NCBI RefSeq assembly: GCF_036324505.1
Contig: NC_086352.1
Location: forward strand, 7,026,501-7,090,500
Length of the DNA: 64,000 nt
Direction of reading: 5' to 3'
Source of the DNA: Eleginops maclovinus
Lineage: Eukaryota; Chordata; Actinopteri; Perciformes; Eleginopidae
A program made the translations under genes and the position numbers. Shown here in pieces: positions 10,145 to 23,400 of this stretch. Under the pieces are notes generated by a model. The model ran no database searches and was not told where the DNA came from. It saw nothing but the letters and a program-made list of their open reading frames with translations. The first letter of the stretch is position 1; each line of letters opens with the position of its first letter.

Positions 10145-11589
10145 CTGGAACACAACACAGGAGCCTTTAGTGTCTGGAGAACACTCAAGGACATCCAGAA
10201 ATATCCATTTTCTTCCTTAAACTTCAAATGTTAATACGACATTATTTTATTTCATTATACCTTTTATTGCATGTTGAACTAAGGAACTGTCTAACGCTTT
10301 TTATTGCTGAATGTTAGACAAATTCTGACTGAATAACGACAAGATATGAGAGCAAAATAGCCTGTATTCTCAAAAACTGACCAGGGCATACACAACAATA
10401 TTTAAAAACAATACAACAACAAAATCAAACCAGTGGATTGACCGTGTAAGGTACAACACATGTAAATGATTCAATAAATCACAAAAAACAGTTTGCTCAG
10501 AACAGTAAAATGCTATTAATCTCACAGATATATAATAATATATCACACTTGGAGGCCATTCTTCTTGAGATGGATTACTTTTACCGTAATGGATTGGTAC
10601 TCCTACAGTAAAAAGCATCCAAACACTTCTTCCATTACTGATGTTAATGCAACAGACTGAACACTAAAGCAGCAATCCGTTATTTAAACAGCACAGGTGG
10701 AAGGCAGCAAGCAATAAACAGCAGACGGACGCTGAAGGATTTTAATCGTTGTAACTGTAAACCTGCGTTGGATTCATGTCAACATTGAAGCTAATTCCAG
10801 GTAACGCTCATCAAAGTGACTGACAACCAACGTTGACCAACCACGGGGCAGAAGGAGGGACGCATGATGCTTTAATATGAAGCAAACTCTCAATCACACA
10901 GACCGGACTAATAATAGCCATGCTTTGAACACGTTGTACTAACTATAACTGTGACTGTGGTGCGCTGCACTCCCACACAGCACTCTTATTTTGGCAGACT
11001 GGACCTCTGCAGGTGTGTGTGTGGGCGTGTGCCGTGTTTGATTGACAGCTCACCCACTCTCATGTTACCTTTATTACACCTGGTTAATTACAAGTGCTGT
11101 GAATAATCAAGATGGATGTACCAAATGTAATTATAACAACAATCCAATGTTATCCGAGCAAAGGGAAAACAATGATGCATTTCATTATCTTTAAGACGGG
11201 CTTTTATTTTGAAATTTCTATGCACGTCAATGGATATGCTCCTTCCTAAAGAGCCCAGTATAGTACAGCTTTAAAAGCGCTAGTGTTAAATAACTTTGTG
11301 TTTCTGACAGTTTTTTCCTCTCTCGAGGTAAAAGTTGTGACTTTGCTTTTGATTCATCCTCGTAGCAGGAAACAGACTTCAGTGAGAAGGCTGAAATATT
11401 AAAACTGACCACAGATATGTAAATGTGGAGGTGTTGGGGTGTTAGCACTTTCTTCCTGTTCTCCTGCCAATCTTCTTAATTGCAATATTCATGTTGCTGC
11501 GCTGCTTTCCATCTTCAAAGACAATCAAAACAAACTGCTGCAGGAATTCAGATTAAAGGACACAGTGAACTACATACAGATTAGCTATA

Positions 11590-12820
11590 GAGTGGTGCAG
11601 GGATGACGTATTTTTGTACGACGACCATGAAGCGGAATCTCCCTCCACAAAAAGCCAAGAGGATCTTTCCATTGGATTTTGGAAAATTAAAGAAAATGAT
11701 CTTAGTGTTTATGACACTTCCACATTTTGTTCAGCGGGATAATCTCCTCATATTAAAACCACTTTATGATATTTAACCTTCGTAAAAAGCTATGTCACAT
11801 GACTTCACGCCACCACCGCTAAGCTAAAGGAGGCTAATGTTGGGCTATAAAGGAACTACAGCACGGTCACATGACTTCACGTCACCACCGCTAAGCTAAA
11901 GGAGGCTAATGTTGGGCTATAAATGAACTACAGCACGGTCACATGACTTCACGTCACCACCGCTAAGCTAAAGGCGGCTTATGTTGGGCTATAAAGAAAC
12001 TACAGCACGGTCACATGACTTCACGTCACCACTGCTATGCTAAAGGAGGCTAATGTTGGGCTATAAATGAACTACAGCACGGTCACATGACTTCACGTCA
12101 CCACCGCTAAGCTAAAGGAGGCTAATGTTGGGCTATAAATGAACTACAGCACGGTCACATGACTTCACGTCACCACTGCTATGCTAAAGGCGGCTAATGT
12201 TGGGCTATAAAGGAACTACAGCACGGTCACATGACTTCACGTCACCACTGCTATGCTAAAGGCGGCTAATGTTGGGCTATAAAGGAACTACAGCACGGTC
12301 ACATGACTTCACGTCACCACCGCTAAGCTAAAGGCGGCTAATGTTGGGCTATAAAGAAACTACAGCACAGTCACATGACTTCACGTCACCACCGCTAAGC
12401 TAAAGGCGGCTAATGTTGGGCTATAAAGGAACTACAGCACGGTCACAGGATTCACGTCACCACCACTAAGCTAAAGGTGGCTAATGTTGGGCTATAAAGG
12501 AACTACAGCACGGTCACATGATTCACGTCACCACCGCTAAGCTAAAGGAGGCTAATGTTGGGCGTGATGACGTTTAGTCGTCTCATTTAGACACTTGTTA
12601 TTAACCGCTGTTTTAAAATTCACCAGTGAGGTATTAACTGATATATTTGATTACGTAAAACAAAATGTGAACATCTCTTTAGCTTGTGTTAAACAAATAC
12701 CTACTTTCAGGCTTACCACCGAAAACACATTCAGAAAACCATTGACTTCCAGATCAGGGTATAGTTGTAAAATATTGAATCACTTCAGGGATTGAGGATT
12801 CATTCCTGCACCACTCTATT
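11590..12820 (+). mobile_element. Non-autonomous DNA element with internal 72-bp satellite (copy 1)
   Basis: Bounded by TAGAGTGGTGCAGGGATGA at about 11590 and by TCATTCCTGCACCACTCTA ending near 12820, which is its inverted repeat. TTAGCT occurs next to both ends. The core is a tandem array (11794-12564). A diverged inverted copy lies at about 26.07-26.85 kb, sharing TTGTTCAGC(G/A)GGATAA on one side and AACCATTGACTTCCAGA on the other. Confidence 0.65.
11794..12564 (+). repeat. 72-bp minisatellite, about 10.7 copies
   Basis: The unit starts GTCACATGACTTCACGTCAC and continues through GCTAAGCTAAAGGAGGCTAA and TGTTGGGCTATAAAGGAACT to ACAGCACG. Spacing is exactly 72 bp in the first units (GTCACATGAC at 11794, 11866, 11938). 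Units differ by a few substitutions (GGAGG/GGCGG, CCGCTAAG/CTGCTATG, AAAGG/AAATG/AAAGA). Most units carry the palindromic E-box GTCACATGAC. Confidence 0.95.
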
Positions 12821-13352
12821 AGCTTCCTGTGCCCAAAATGACCAGATTTTTGGCTGTGCACATAAACACACACACTTCATATTTTCTCCTGCGTGCCCAC
12901 ATGGCAGGTTTTTAATCTCATTACGACCGGTCTAATTTAATATGACCGCTACTCTCATCTCTCTCCCAGACAAATATTGGGAGAAGGGATAAAAAAGAGG
13001 CCGGCCTGTCGGGCAAAATGAAGGACTGATGGACTGAAAGAGGGAGGGAAAAATCGATGAAGAAAGAAGGGATGAAGGCAAAGAAAAAGCGTTAATTCGA
13101 ACAAACGCTGCTCACGAGGGCAGACATTTTGGTAATTAAAGGGAAATGCTCCGACAGCTGTTTGAGCGTGACCTCATGTTCCCTTCATCTCACACACACA
13201 GAGACACACACACACACTACTACACTAAAGAACTAGCCTTATGTAACCTTCACGGTCTTTTCACCCTTTTATGTAACTACGCTTGAAGGATGGCTAAACA
13301 CACAGACACTCGAGTGAACTCATGAATGCTACTTCAGCAGAAATTATATTAA

Positions 13353-13485
13353 AGAGGTCCTATTCAGATTTTTGAGGGGATTTCCCTTTTTCTGGAGTTT
13401 GTTATATGGGTTTTAGTGGATGTAAATGGTCTGCAAAGGCTACAATCCTTGTGTTCCCTCCAGAGGGAGTTTCTCCCACTTTCAA
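13353..13485 (-). mobile_element. Family A MITE fragment, reversed
   Basis: Reads TTAAAGAGGTCCTATTCAGA, then reverse complements of the family landmarks (GTTTGTTATATGGGTTTTAG, GTAAATGGTCTGCAAAGGCT, CCTCCAGAGGGAGTTTCTCC). Confidence 0.75.
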
Positions 13486-13771
13486 ATGTGTCTTTGTTTG
13501 TCAGTAATAATGTAGGATAAAGATTAAACAAACAAGACGTAAATTATTCCTATTACATTTCCCTGTATGTCAGTAGAGAATCCATGCACCAGAGATCAGT
13601 TACGTGCAGACGAAGAGGTATTGATTATCTTGTGTGCTTGTGGGTTGTTTATGAATGAATGCGTGATGAAGCCTGAAGGCCATAAACTTTGAAAAACGAT
13701 CCAATAGCAACAATAAAATCAAACAGCTTTAAACCAGCAGCTTTATGGCTGAACATTTACAGCTTATTCAA

Positions 13772-13794
13772 TAACACACACACACACACACACA
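13772..13794. repeat. Short (CA)n tract
   Basis: About 11 CA units. Confidence 0.9.
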
Positions 13795-13849
13795 TAAAAT
13801 ATGGGAGCCAGCCTTCTTAAAATAGTTTTCACTGTAATTTAAGTTATAA

Positions 13850-14035
13850 ATTATTATTGTTATTATTATTATTTATTATTATTATTATTATTATCATTGT
13901 TATTATTATTATTATTATTGTTATTATTATTGTTATTATTATCATTATTATTGTTATTATTATTGTTATTATTGTTATTATTATTATTGTTATTATTATT
14001 GTTATTGTTATTATTATTAGTATTGTTATTAGTAA
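13850..14035. repeat. (TTA/TTG)n trinucleotide array
   Basis: Imperfect ATT repeat with scattered TTG and ATC units. It creates open frames of poly-Ile, poly-Leu and poly-Asn that are not genes. It is followed by about 200 bp of very AT-rich sequence. Confidence 0.93.
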
Positions 14036-14932
14036 TATTCTTATTTATTTTGTATTTTTCTTTAAATGTTTGCATCATTAGTTTTATTTATTTATTATTT
14101 AAATAAAGTTATGACAATAACTTGTATTTGAATTATATATGTAATATTATTTCCGTATTTGTATTTCATATATTATTTATGTTATAATTTATATCACAAT
14201 ATTTATTGATAATAATTTGTATTATTTAAATTGATCTGACATAATTCATGTTTTTTTTACATTTTATTTAGTGCTTGTTGTTATGCGTCTTTCAGTGTGG
14301 TGAATAAATAAAAACAAACCAGCCCTTCAGCCAGAGGCTCCATTCAGAAGCCATTAGCATCATGATAACCATTACAATAGTTCCACAGCATTAAGCATCA
14401 TCCGGCACATGCAGCCAACACGCCCTGAATCCATCTCATCATCAATCCAATCTACTCTGATTTACATCCAAACCCACTGCTGTAATCTGATTAACCAATT
14501 ATAATCTGATCACACGCTGCTAATCCAGCTGTCAGAGCAGGGGGGGGGTCAGCCCGTCTCTACCCAGCAATGAAATACAGAACAGAGAAGGTTGGTTCAA
14601 GAACTCCTCAATAGAATAATGAATAATGTCCATCCCTGTTTGTCAAAGTCCAGGGGGATGTCTTGTTGTGTCACTTCAGACCCCAATAGTACTTAGATAA
14701 ATATGATATATAAGAATGAAAAGCAAGAAATCTCCCTGTTCTACAGAAAACAACATGTTCTGCATCACATGTTTAAAAATAATATCACAAAATGATCTTT
14801 GATGACTGCACCCAGAATAATGTAATAATATAAATATAAATATAAATGATAATAATATTAATAACACAAAATAAAATACTTTTAAAATAATAATAAATAA
14901 TAAAATCAATACAAACATTTAAAAAATATCTT

Positions 14933-14935
<3 letters not shown>

Positions 14936-14986
<51 letters not shown>
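14936..14986. repeat. (AAT)n microsatellite
   Basis: About 17 perfect AAT units inside a broader AT-rich tract (14815-15075). Confidence 0.93.
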
Positions 14987-14988
<2 letters not shown>

Positions 14989-15521
14989 AATCAATAAACA
15001 TATTTTAAATAATGTAAAATACTGTATAATGATAATTTACAGAACACATTATAATAATATTTATGAACGTGTGATAAAACAATTAAAACACAAACAATAC
15101 ATTAAAATAAACGTTAGGATAGGACACAATAACCAATCCATATCTAATAAAGGTCAGATTAAATCTTATAAATAGGTCAGTATCAGCCAATCAGATCAGT
15201 GTTTTGAACTAGTAAATAGAAGGTATAATATGTAGTCTAGATGTGTAACAAACACTCACTTTTGAGCGAGGGTCACAAAAGATGCTAAATGATCTCGATA
15301 CAGGAGACACAGTGAAGACAAACACTTAAAGCACAAAGAGAACAGGTACACAAATCCATTCAACAACAATAAACAACAATATGTGGTGATACCTTACTGC
15401 ACACTTTCAGCACACATTAAAGGAGGGGCAGGAAGCTGATCTGCATCTAAGAGTGTTTTCCCCTTGTAGGAAGCTGGAGCACATCAAAGCAGGCTCATTA
15501 AATACAGAAATATACAGAGAG

Positions 15522-15524
<3 letters not shown>

Positions 15525-15610
<86 letters not shown>
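15525..15610. repeat. (GT)n followed by (GA)n
   Basis: About 34 GT units ending in a (GA)8 block. Confidence 0.95.
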
Positions 15611-15686
15611 CTGGGAAGCATAAGAAAGTGAAGGATTGAAACAGGATTAGAGTTTTATTCTGATGACTCAGAGTGAATCATGGCGC

Positions 15687-15831
<145 letters not shown>

Positions 15832-16710
15832 ATCAACACGTGTTTCCACAGCACCTTGGACAAAATATAATAATGGAATAAATACCAAAAAATGTAATAA
15901 ATGGAATTAGAGAACAATATATAAAAGGATAAACAAAAGAAAAATACAAATAAATAATAAAATAAAAAACAGAAGCACTTAAAAGGGTTTGGCTCGTTTT
16001 AAACTAAACTAATTGTTTTCAGTTTGTTTCTGACAGTTGTTACTGTTATTATTGTAACTATAGCTTTGGATAAGAGTGTCAGCAAAACCAAATGTCATCA
16101 TCTATCACTGAATCTGTCCAACAGGAAGCGCTGAGAGAGAGGAGTGAGCCAATGGCAGCACAGGAAAGAGACACGCCTCTGCTGCAGCTCAGAGGACACC
16201 GATAGATAATTCATAGAGTGAACTCTGTCCAAACTGTTGGGGGTTTTTCCTTTCCTGTCGTCTGCATGTGGAATCTGACGTTATCATTTGACTTGAGTTG
16301 TGATAATAATTCTGAAACTGAAAGATTGTAATATGTCCTCTTTAAACAATAATTAGAGCTTAAAGTTCAGCCAAATTACAAGGATTTATTACACTTATAA
16401 TTTAAAGTTTGCCAGCATCTCATCTGGAAGAGAGGATGATTTAGTGACATCGTGTTGGACTTTCTGACATTTCAGAAACGATTAATGATTGATTCTGCTC
16501 TATATTAATTATGCACACATCACATACAGTAGGTAAAAGGCTCACAGAGAAGCAGAATCGTTTACGTTTCAGAGAGAGGTGACGACGGATGTGAGAGGTA
16601 CGACTTTTATATCCAATATTCTGAAATTAAGATATGATACACTTTATAACATGGAAACAATACCAGCTACACGGTAAGAGGAAGGGATCAACTTATCAAC
16701 ACCACATGGC

Positions 16711-16713
<3 letters not shown>

Positions 16714-16782
<69 letters not shown>
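16714..16782. repeat. (AC)n microsatellite
   Basis: About 34 AC units. Confidence 0.95.
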
Positions 16783-16785
<3 letters not shown>

Positions 16786-16892
16786 CTAAGCTTTTCTGGT
16801 AAAAGCTGCATTATCACGGTGTGTACACAGTGGTAACATGTTCCCGTTGCTTAGCGACAGTTGCTGTGTGATACCACTGCTGTGGATGTAAT

Positions 16893-16894
<2 letters not shown>

Positions 16895-16955
<61 letters not shown>
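16895..16955. repeat. (GT)n microsatellite
   Basis: About 30 GT units; inverted relative to the AC array 110 bp to its left. Confidence 0.95.
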
Positions 16956-16956
<1 letters not shown>

Positions 16957-17062
16957 TGGATCATACCATTCATCATTTCATGGGGATTTAATTTTATATA
17001 TTTTTTTTTATCAATGGACTCCTTCCCCCTTCTTGCTCTCCCTGTGCGGCCATCTTAAAATG

Positions 17063-17063
<1 letters not shown>

Positions 17064-17141
<78 letters not shown>
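17064..17141. repeat. (GT)n microsatellite
   Basis: About 39 GT units. A looser TGTGTG cluster follows at 17290-17340. Confidence 0.95.
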
Positions 17142-17143
<2 letters not shown>

Positions 17144-18393
17144 ACTGTGTTCCTCTTCAAAAATAAGAAGCAGGTCTCTGAGCACCGTGGGCTCAGGCAC
17201 GCTGCTCTTTGTGCGCTGTACCTATAAATAAATTATTTATAGGAGGCGACGCTCCCACTCTGTTATTTTAAGCCCCAGCATCATGTGATTTCTGTGTGTG
17301 TGTGTTTCTGTGTGTGTGTTTTGACTGCTGGTGTGTGTGCACACAGCTGCACAGTGTGAGGAGTATTGATTGTGTTAAAGTGTGGAAGTGGGGAGTGAGT
17401 AAACAGCTGAGAGGAACTCAGGATGACAGAGGGCTGCCTTCCCTTCTCACACATCTTAACAGCTGTTTACCAACAATCAATAATCAATATTTAACCAACA
17501 GGAAGCTGAGCCTGCTGAGACGTTTACCATAAACAGCTTATGTCAACACAGACAGCAACCTACCCTGTAAGGTACAGTAAGATGATATATTCAAACTGAA
17601 GCAGACATTGTTATTGTTAATAATGCATTATTTTTGTTGGAGATTAATTAAATATGTGAAATGAACTCCAGAATATTTAGAATTATGGCTCTGACAGAGA
17701 ATCAATAAAAAATAAAAACAAAAATGAAACAAATAAATAAAATAATAATAAAAACCAACAAACAATAAAATTAAAATACATTAAAATAAACATTCAAACT
17801 AAAATGATAATGTTGTAAAAAAATGAATACAAAATGATTAGAAATCAATAACAATAAATGAAAGATAAATAAAAAACACGTAAAGTTTTCTGTCATCTCT
17901 TTTTCACTTTAGGTGCGGAACTATTTTATCATGCACAAACAAACACTAAGTTTTCTGCAATAGTAAATGCTCATGCTCAGAATGCAAACAGCAATACATC
18001 CATATAAACAACAGAAAGTGCACATGGAGAATCCAATATGGAGTTTATATATATATAAAATATATAAAAGAGGGATGATGAAAATGATATTTGCGTTGAT
18101 TGCTGAAAGGCTCACTCAGTGATTCTATCTTTAAACTGTCATTTTAAGTTTGCAGAATAGAAAACAATCCCGAGGGGATAAAATCAGATTACAGATATAA
18201 ATATAACCTGCAGAGAAGCTAATGTTTGTCACCGCTTCGGTCTGCAGCTCTCAAATAACGCTGCAGATGCATTTTGGGTAATAATCCATACAATGAGGAG
18301 TAATGTAACCGTTCACATTCACACACCTGGCAGCAGAAAGCACGCTAATAACACATGTACTGTGTAATGTGCACACAAGCGTGTATATTTCAT

Positions 18394-18531
<138 letters not shown>

Positions 18532-18959
18532 GCCATCTGTCTAAGCTGCGCTGGGCCGAGGGAAGCTCTGAACAATTTATTCTCTATTATCTTTCCTCTA
18601 TGTGATTTTAAGCCTACGTCGTCCCTCCCACAGCATCGCATTGTATTATATTTACCTAGACACCGCCTCAGGTGGGTTCCTTTGAAACTCTGAAAACAGG
18701 AAGTGTAATAGCTGCAGGCAAACTTCTCTGTACACATTGAGATGTTGAAGTGGTGCAGGATTACAGGTACATGAGCGTGCATAAACACAAAGGACCAAAG
18801 CTGGGTATAAGGAAGAGAAGAGGAAGAGGACGCAGCATGATGTCGGATACCATCTTCCAGTCCCGGAGGTCGGTGCTCTGTGCTGTAGTTAATAAACCCC
18901 CGCTGCTATCGGCTGCAAGCTGCTACACTTTAGGAGGAGTGGCGTAGAGGAGAGGTGGG

Positions 18960-19475
18960 AGAAGTACTCAGATCTTGTACTTGAGTAAAGTAGAAGTACT
19001 CAGGTCTTGTACTTGAGTAAAGTAGAAGTACTCAGATCTTGTACTTGAGTAAAAGTAGAAGTACTCAGATCTTGTTCTTGAGTAAAGTAGAAGTACTCAG
19101 ATCTTGTTCTTGAGTAAAGTAGAAGTACTCAGGTCTTGTACTTGAGTAAAGTAGAAGTACTCAGATCTTGTTCTTGAGTAAAGTAGAAGTACTCAGATCT
19201 TGTACTTGAGTAAAAGTAGAAGTACTCAGATCTTGTACCTGAGTAAAGTAGAAGTACTCAGATCTTGTACTTGAGTAAAGTAGAAGTACTCAGGTCTTGT
19301 ACTTGAGTAAAGTAGAAGTACTCAGATCTTGTACTTGAGTAAAAGTAGAAGTACTCAGATCTTGTACTTGAGTAAAGTAGAAGTACTCAGATCTTGTTCT
19401 TGAGTAAAGTAGAAGTACTCAGATCTTGTACTTGAGTAAAAGTAGAAGTACTCAGATCTTGTACTTGATAAAAAC
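18960..19475. repeat. ~32/33-bp minisatellite (family B), left block
   Basis: About 16 units of TACTTGAGTAAAGTAGAAGT plus ACTCAGATCTTG, alternating between AAAGTAG (32 bp) and AAAAGTAG (33 bp), and between CAGATC and CAGGTC. Confidence 0.93.
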
Positions 19476-19947
19476 GAAAGTCACTGAGATCATTGGTATT
19501 ATATAATAAAATAAAAGGATATAAATGATATTTGCGTTGATGCTGAAAGGTACTCAGTATTCATCTTAAACTGACTTTAAGTTTGCAGAATGAAAACCAG
19601 ATCCTGAGGATAATCAGTTAAGATATAAATAAACTGCGAGAAGCTCATGTTTGTCACGCTTCGGTAGCTCTCAAATAAGCTGCAGATGCATTTGACTATC
19701 ATACAATGTAGTAAGTAACCAGTTCCATTACACCTGAGCAAAAGCAAGTACTACACAGATCTTGTAATGTGCAACAAGTGTAATTTCACCAGGCCTACAC
19801 AACACACACACACACACCACACACACACACACACACGGCATCTGTAGCTGGTGGGCGAGGGAAAGCTCTGAAAATTATCTCAGATCTTTACTCTATGTGA
19901 ATTTAAAGCTACGTCTCCTCCACGCATCGCATTGTTTATTTTACCTA
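19476..19947. other. Corrupted duplicate of 18061-18660 (probable assembly artefact)
   Basis: The order of text follows 18061-18660 closely but with very many 1-6 nt deletions. For example GATATTTGCGTTGATTGCTG becomes GATATTTGCGTTGATGCTG, and GCTTCGGTCTGCAGCTCTC becomes GCTTCGGTAGCTCTC. The 135-bp CA array is shortened and broken. Scraps of the satellite unit (ACTCAG, CAGATCTTGTAATG) are mixed in. This pattern suggests an unpolished or chimeric long-read segment rather than evolution. Confidence 0.7.
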
Positions 19948-20190
19948 AAGTAGAAGTACTCGAGATCTTGTTTTTGAGTAAAAGTAGAAGTACTCAGGTC
20001 TTGTACTTGAGTAAAGTAGAAGTACTCAGATCTTGTACTTGAGTAAAGTAGAAGTACTCAGGTCTTGTACATGAGTAAAGTAGAAGTACTCAGATCTTGT
20101 ACTTTTCTTGAGTAAAGTAGAAGTACTCAGGTCTTGTACTTGAGTAAAGTAGAAGTACTCAGATCTTGTACTTGAGTAAAGTAGAAGTAC
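19948..20190. repeat. ~32-bp minisatellite (family B), right block
   Basis: About 7 units resuming after the corrupted block. It ends at GTAGAAGTACCAGAGTGTAG, the same terminal unit as in copy 2 (48450). Confidence 0.9.
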
Positions 20191-22624
20191 CAGAGTGTAG
20201 GAATACTCTGTCACAGTAAAAGTATTCTAAATGTTCCTCCAGTGAAAGTAGAAAGTACTCTCCTCTAAATGTACTTAAAGTAGCGACAGTAAAAGTAGTC
20301 ATTGTCTGATTGGTCCATTTCAGAATAATATCTCTGATATGTTTTATAATGATTGATCATTAAAGTGTTCTCTGGTAAAGGTGCAGCTAGTTCTAAGTAG
20401 AAAGTAGTAAAAAAAGTCCCTAAAAATTGTACTTAATACAGTACTTAAGTAAATGTACTTAGTTACTCAACACCTCTGGAGGACGGTGAACAAATCCATC
20501 ATTGATGATGATGAGCATCTCCACCTGCTACTTGAAAAAACGATGGCGATCTTTCTCAAACTAAAATATAGAAGTAATCTTAGCTGTTGATAATCAACTT
20601 TTAATCGCCAGCTTCAGGTCCACACTATGTCCTTGTGGTCAGATTTGGACTTGAACCAACAACCTTCTTGCTCCCAGACAAAGTCCCAAGGGAAGATGCC
20701 ATACCATAGTGAAATATACTCATTCCTGATATATGAAGTACTACTATTGCCTCGCTCCTGATATCCCAATTTGCGATGATAAATCCATCTATGTCAGGTG
20801 TCAGGACGAGTGGAAAACGTTGAGTATTCTCAAACAGTTGCTGCTCAATCCTGTTGTATTAAAAGGGAGGTCACATTTAGCCACCCGAACCTTCAACTGA
20901 TCTTCAGTCAAACACCGCCCCTGCAAACCGTCGTGGAAAAATGCAGATAAATGTAAGTGGTGTCTTCACTCTGAACCAACAGGATATAAAAAGCCTTCGC
21001 AGACTAAGAGCTAATAAAGCTGCAGGATGCTTTGCGTAATGATCTTACTCTGCATCCGATTACCTCCCAAAATCCACTTTCAGCAGGAAATCAATAACAT
21101 GAATAAAGCCATGATGATGTCTAATAACACAAGTGACTTCTAATTCATCACTACAAACTAAAATGATCTTCTCTAGTCTCTACAATATCCACCACAGCTT
21201 CCCCTCTCTGACCTCTATACGTAATATTATAACCCTTGTGTGTTTTGCTCAAGTGGACTGGAGGATCTGAGGCCCAGACATTTCTTAAAAGAGCCTTCTA
21301 CTTTCAAGTAGTGCGATTGTTGGGGACTATTTTCAGCGGCGGATTCATCCACATTTGGTCCAGCAGTGCCCATGTGGCTTTTGGACAAACGTTGGATCCT
21401 TTTTTAAATAACAATCACGCTCGTTGGCACAGAGGAAGAAGAAATATCAAGCGTTGAAACACAGAATACCTGTAAGTATGGTGATTACAGCATTACACTC
21501 TTTTTTTTAGTCCTTCTTCTTACTTATCATGCAGAAGTAAGCACTGATGTATTAAACCAATAAAGAAAAAAGACAGTTTGCTCCCGCAGATCACACATAA
21601 AGATGTGTATAAAGATGTGTATAAAGATGTATGAAGGAAGTTCATGTGCACATAGAGCACCCAGTTTAGAGTTGTTGTTTCATTTAAATGAGAAAAACAG
21701 ATGAAATTTATACATTTGCAATAAATGCGATAAGAAATTATACATATTTGTTTATATAAGACACGTTTAATATGAGTTAGGGTGATAAACAAGGGAACTA
21801 AAAAAAGAGCTCATTCTTTAAATCCACAATGTGTATGTGTGTGTCGCAGGTGAAAATCCACACAAATTTGCATTTTTTCAGCAGTGTGCCATTTACGTAG
21901 CTTCCTCTCAAATGCATGTTTAAGATCTGGTACGCTGTCGCCATAATTATGCAAGAGGCTAACACCCAGAAAAAGCCACAAACACAAGGAAATAAAAGAC
22001 AAACTCCAGGCCGAGGTTTGCACGATCTCTCCAGACACAGACACCCTCACACACTTTAGTGGGTCAGACGTGATTCTACACACTGTTTTGTGAGGACAAT
22101 CCTGCACACTGCGCCCTTAATAAGCCAACAACCTGCCGCAGGTAACCTCCTCACCCTCCGGTCAGCCTTGTTTGCGACCCGACGAACCAACTCACCATCT
22201 GAGCAGAACTGGGTCAAGGGCAATGAGTCTGTAACAGAGACACGAGCTAATGCTAACACTAAACCCAGCAGTGTTGCAGATGTTCCAACATCATTCTGCC
22301 AACACAGATATATAAGGTGCAACCTGGAATACAAATGTGAGAAATGAGGTCAGACAGAAACAGAAGTGGGAGAAAGACATGTGGCTGTCTGCTGGTGAGC
22401 CTGCTCTCAAACAGCAGCTTTTATTTTCTGTATTTCACTGCATTTTAACGCTTTCTGCCTTTAGACTGACAAACAGTGACTTCATGCAGCAGTCTAAGGT
22501 GCTAATGAAAGAGAAACAGGTGCAACGGTGACCTCTTTATCTGTGCATGCTAAAAAATGAGCATATGTGCAGAGAAAGAGTTGCTGAGATATTTGTCTGA
22601 TTGGCTTTAAATAAAAAAAAATCT

Positions 22625-22770
22625 GATATTTTATTAGATTAGATTATATCAAATATTAATCCCAAATGTGGATATTGTTTTAGTCATAGCAACATGAAAA
22701 CACAAAGTTAAAAATAGGTACAAATCTGTGAAAAATAGAATAAAATAATATAAACCTGAACAAAAAACAG
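22625..22770. mobile_element. Retroposon fragment
   Basis: AGATTAGATTATATCAAATA and following text resemble segments at 23270 and 52385 (AGATTAxATT...AATCCCxAATxTxG...CAGCAACATG). I take these as diverged copies of one fish LINE or SINE; the family is not determined. Confidence 0.45.
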
Positions 22771-23264
22771 TAGAACGATTTATATCTCTAGAAAATATAA
22801 ACCCACGGTTATTCATGTAGTAAAAAATCATCTCTTAAATAAATATTATTGCAGAAATATGCCTTACCTTTTCATCTTTATGTATTGTATGCATGCATGT
22901 ATGTATTTGTATGAAAACACTGTAAAAGCCTCCACAGTAGTAGACTGATCTGTATGGCGATGACATTGCTTTTAAGCATATATCATTTGCATGCTTTTAC
23001 TTTACAAAGGTTCTTGCTGCAGCTCTTTAATTTCAGTAAAGTATTTTCACAGAATCGTATTTGTATTTTTACTGAAGAAAATGATCTGAATGCTTCCTGC
23101 AGCAGTCTCAAGTGATGATAAAAGAGTTTAAAACCGAACTAAAACATTTAAAATGCTAATTAAAGAGAAAGAAGTGAAACTTTGGATGTAAATGCTGTAC
23201 ATGTGCATATCTGTAACACTATATTTACATTTTTGCCAATAATATTCATTAAATTAGAATTTTT

Positions 23265-23400
23265 CTGACAAGATTAGATTAAATTATAGAAAATATACTT
23301 TAATGATCCCTAATGTTGTTTTGTCAAAGCAGCATGTTGAAACGACATTACACACGAGGGAAAAAATAAAACAATATAAAACTGTAATGGTGAATATAAC
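23265..23400. mobile_element. Retroposon fragment
   Basis: AGATTAGATTAAATTATAG, then ACTTTAATGATCCCTAATGT and AAGCAGCATGTTGAAACGAC. Related to 22625 and 52385. Confidence 0.45.

Larger units (their letters stand above)
18950..20478. mobile_element. hAT-like non-autonomous element (family B) with ~32-bp satellite, copy 1
   Basis: Left end GAGAGGTGGGAGAAGTACTC and right end TTACTCAACACCTCTG are imperfect inverted repeats of the CAGAGGTG type common in fish hAT elements. The interior consists of satellite (18960-19470 and 19948-20190), then a 3' segment (20190-20460) with ATACTCTGTCACAGTAAAAG and TGTCTGATTGGTCCATTTCA, also found in copy 2 at 47.8 kb. No transposase is present. The central block 19476-19947 is foreign to the element. 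Confidence 0.75.

Noticed and set aside
13857..14106. Poly-Ile, poly-Leu and poly-Asn frames
   Set aside because: Products of the ATT trinucleotide array; the same applies to 44959-45295.
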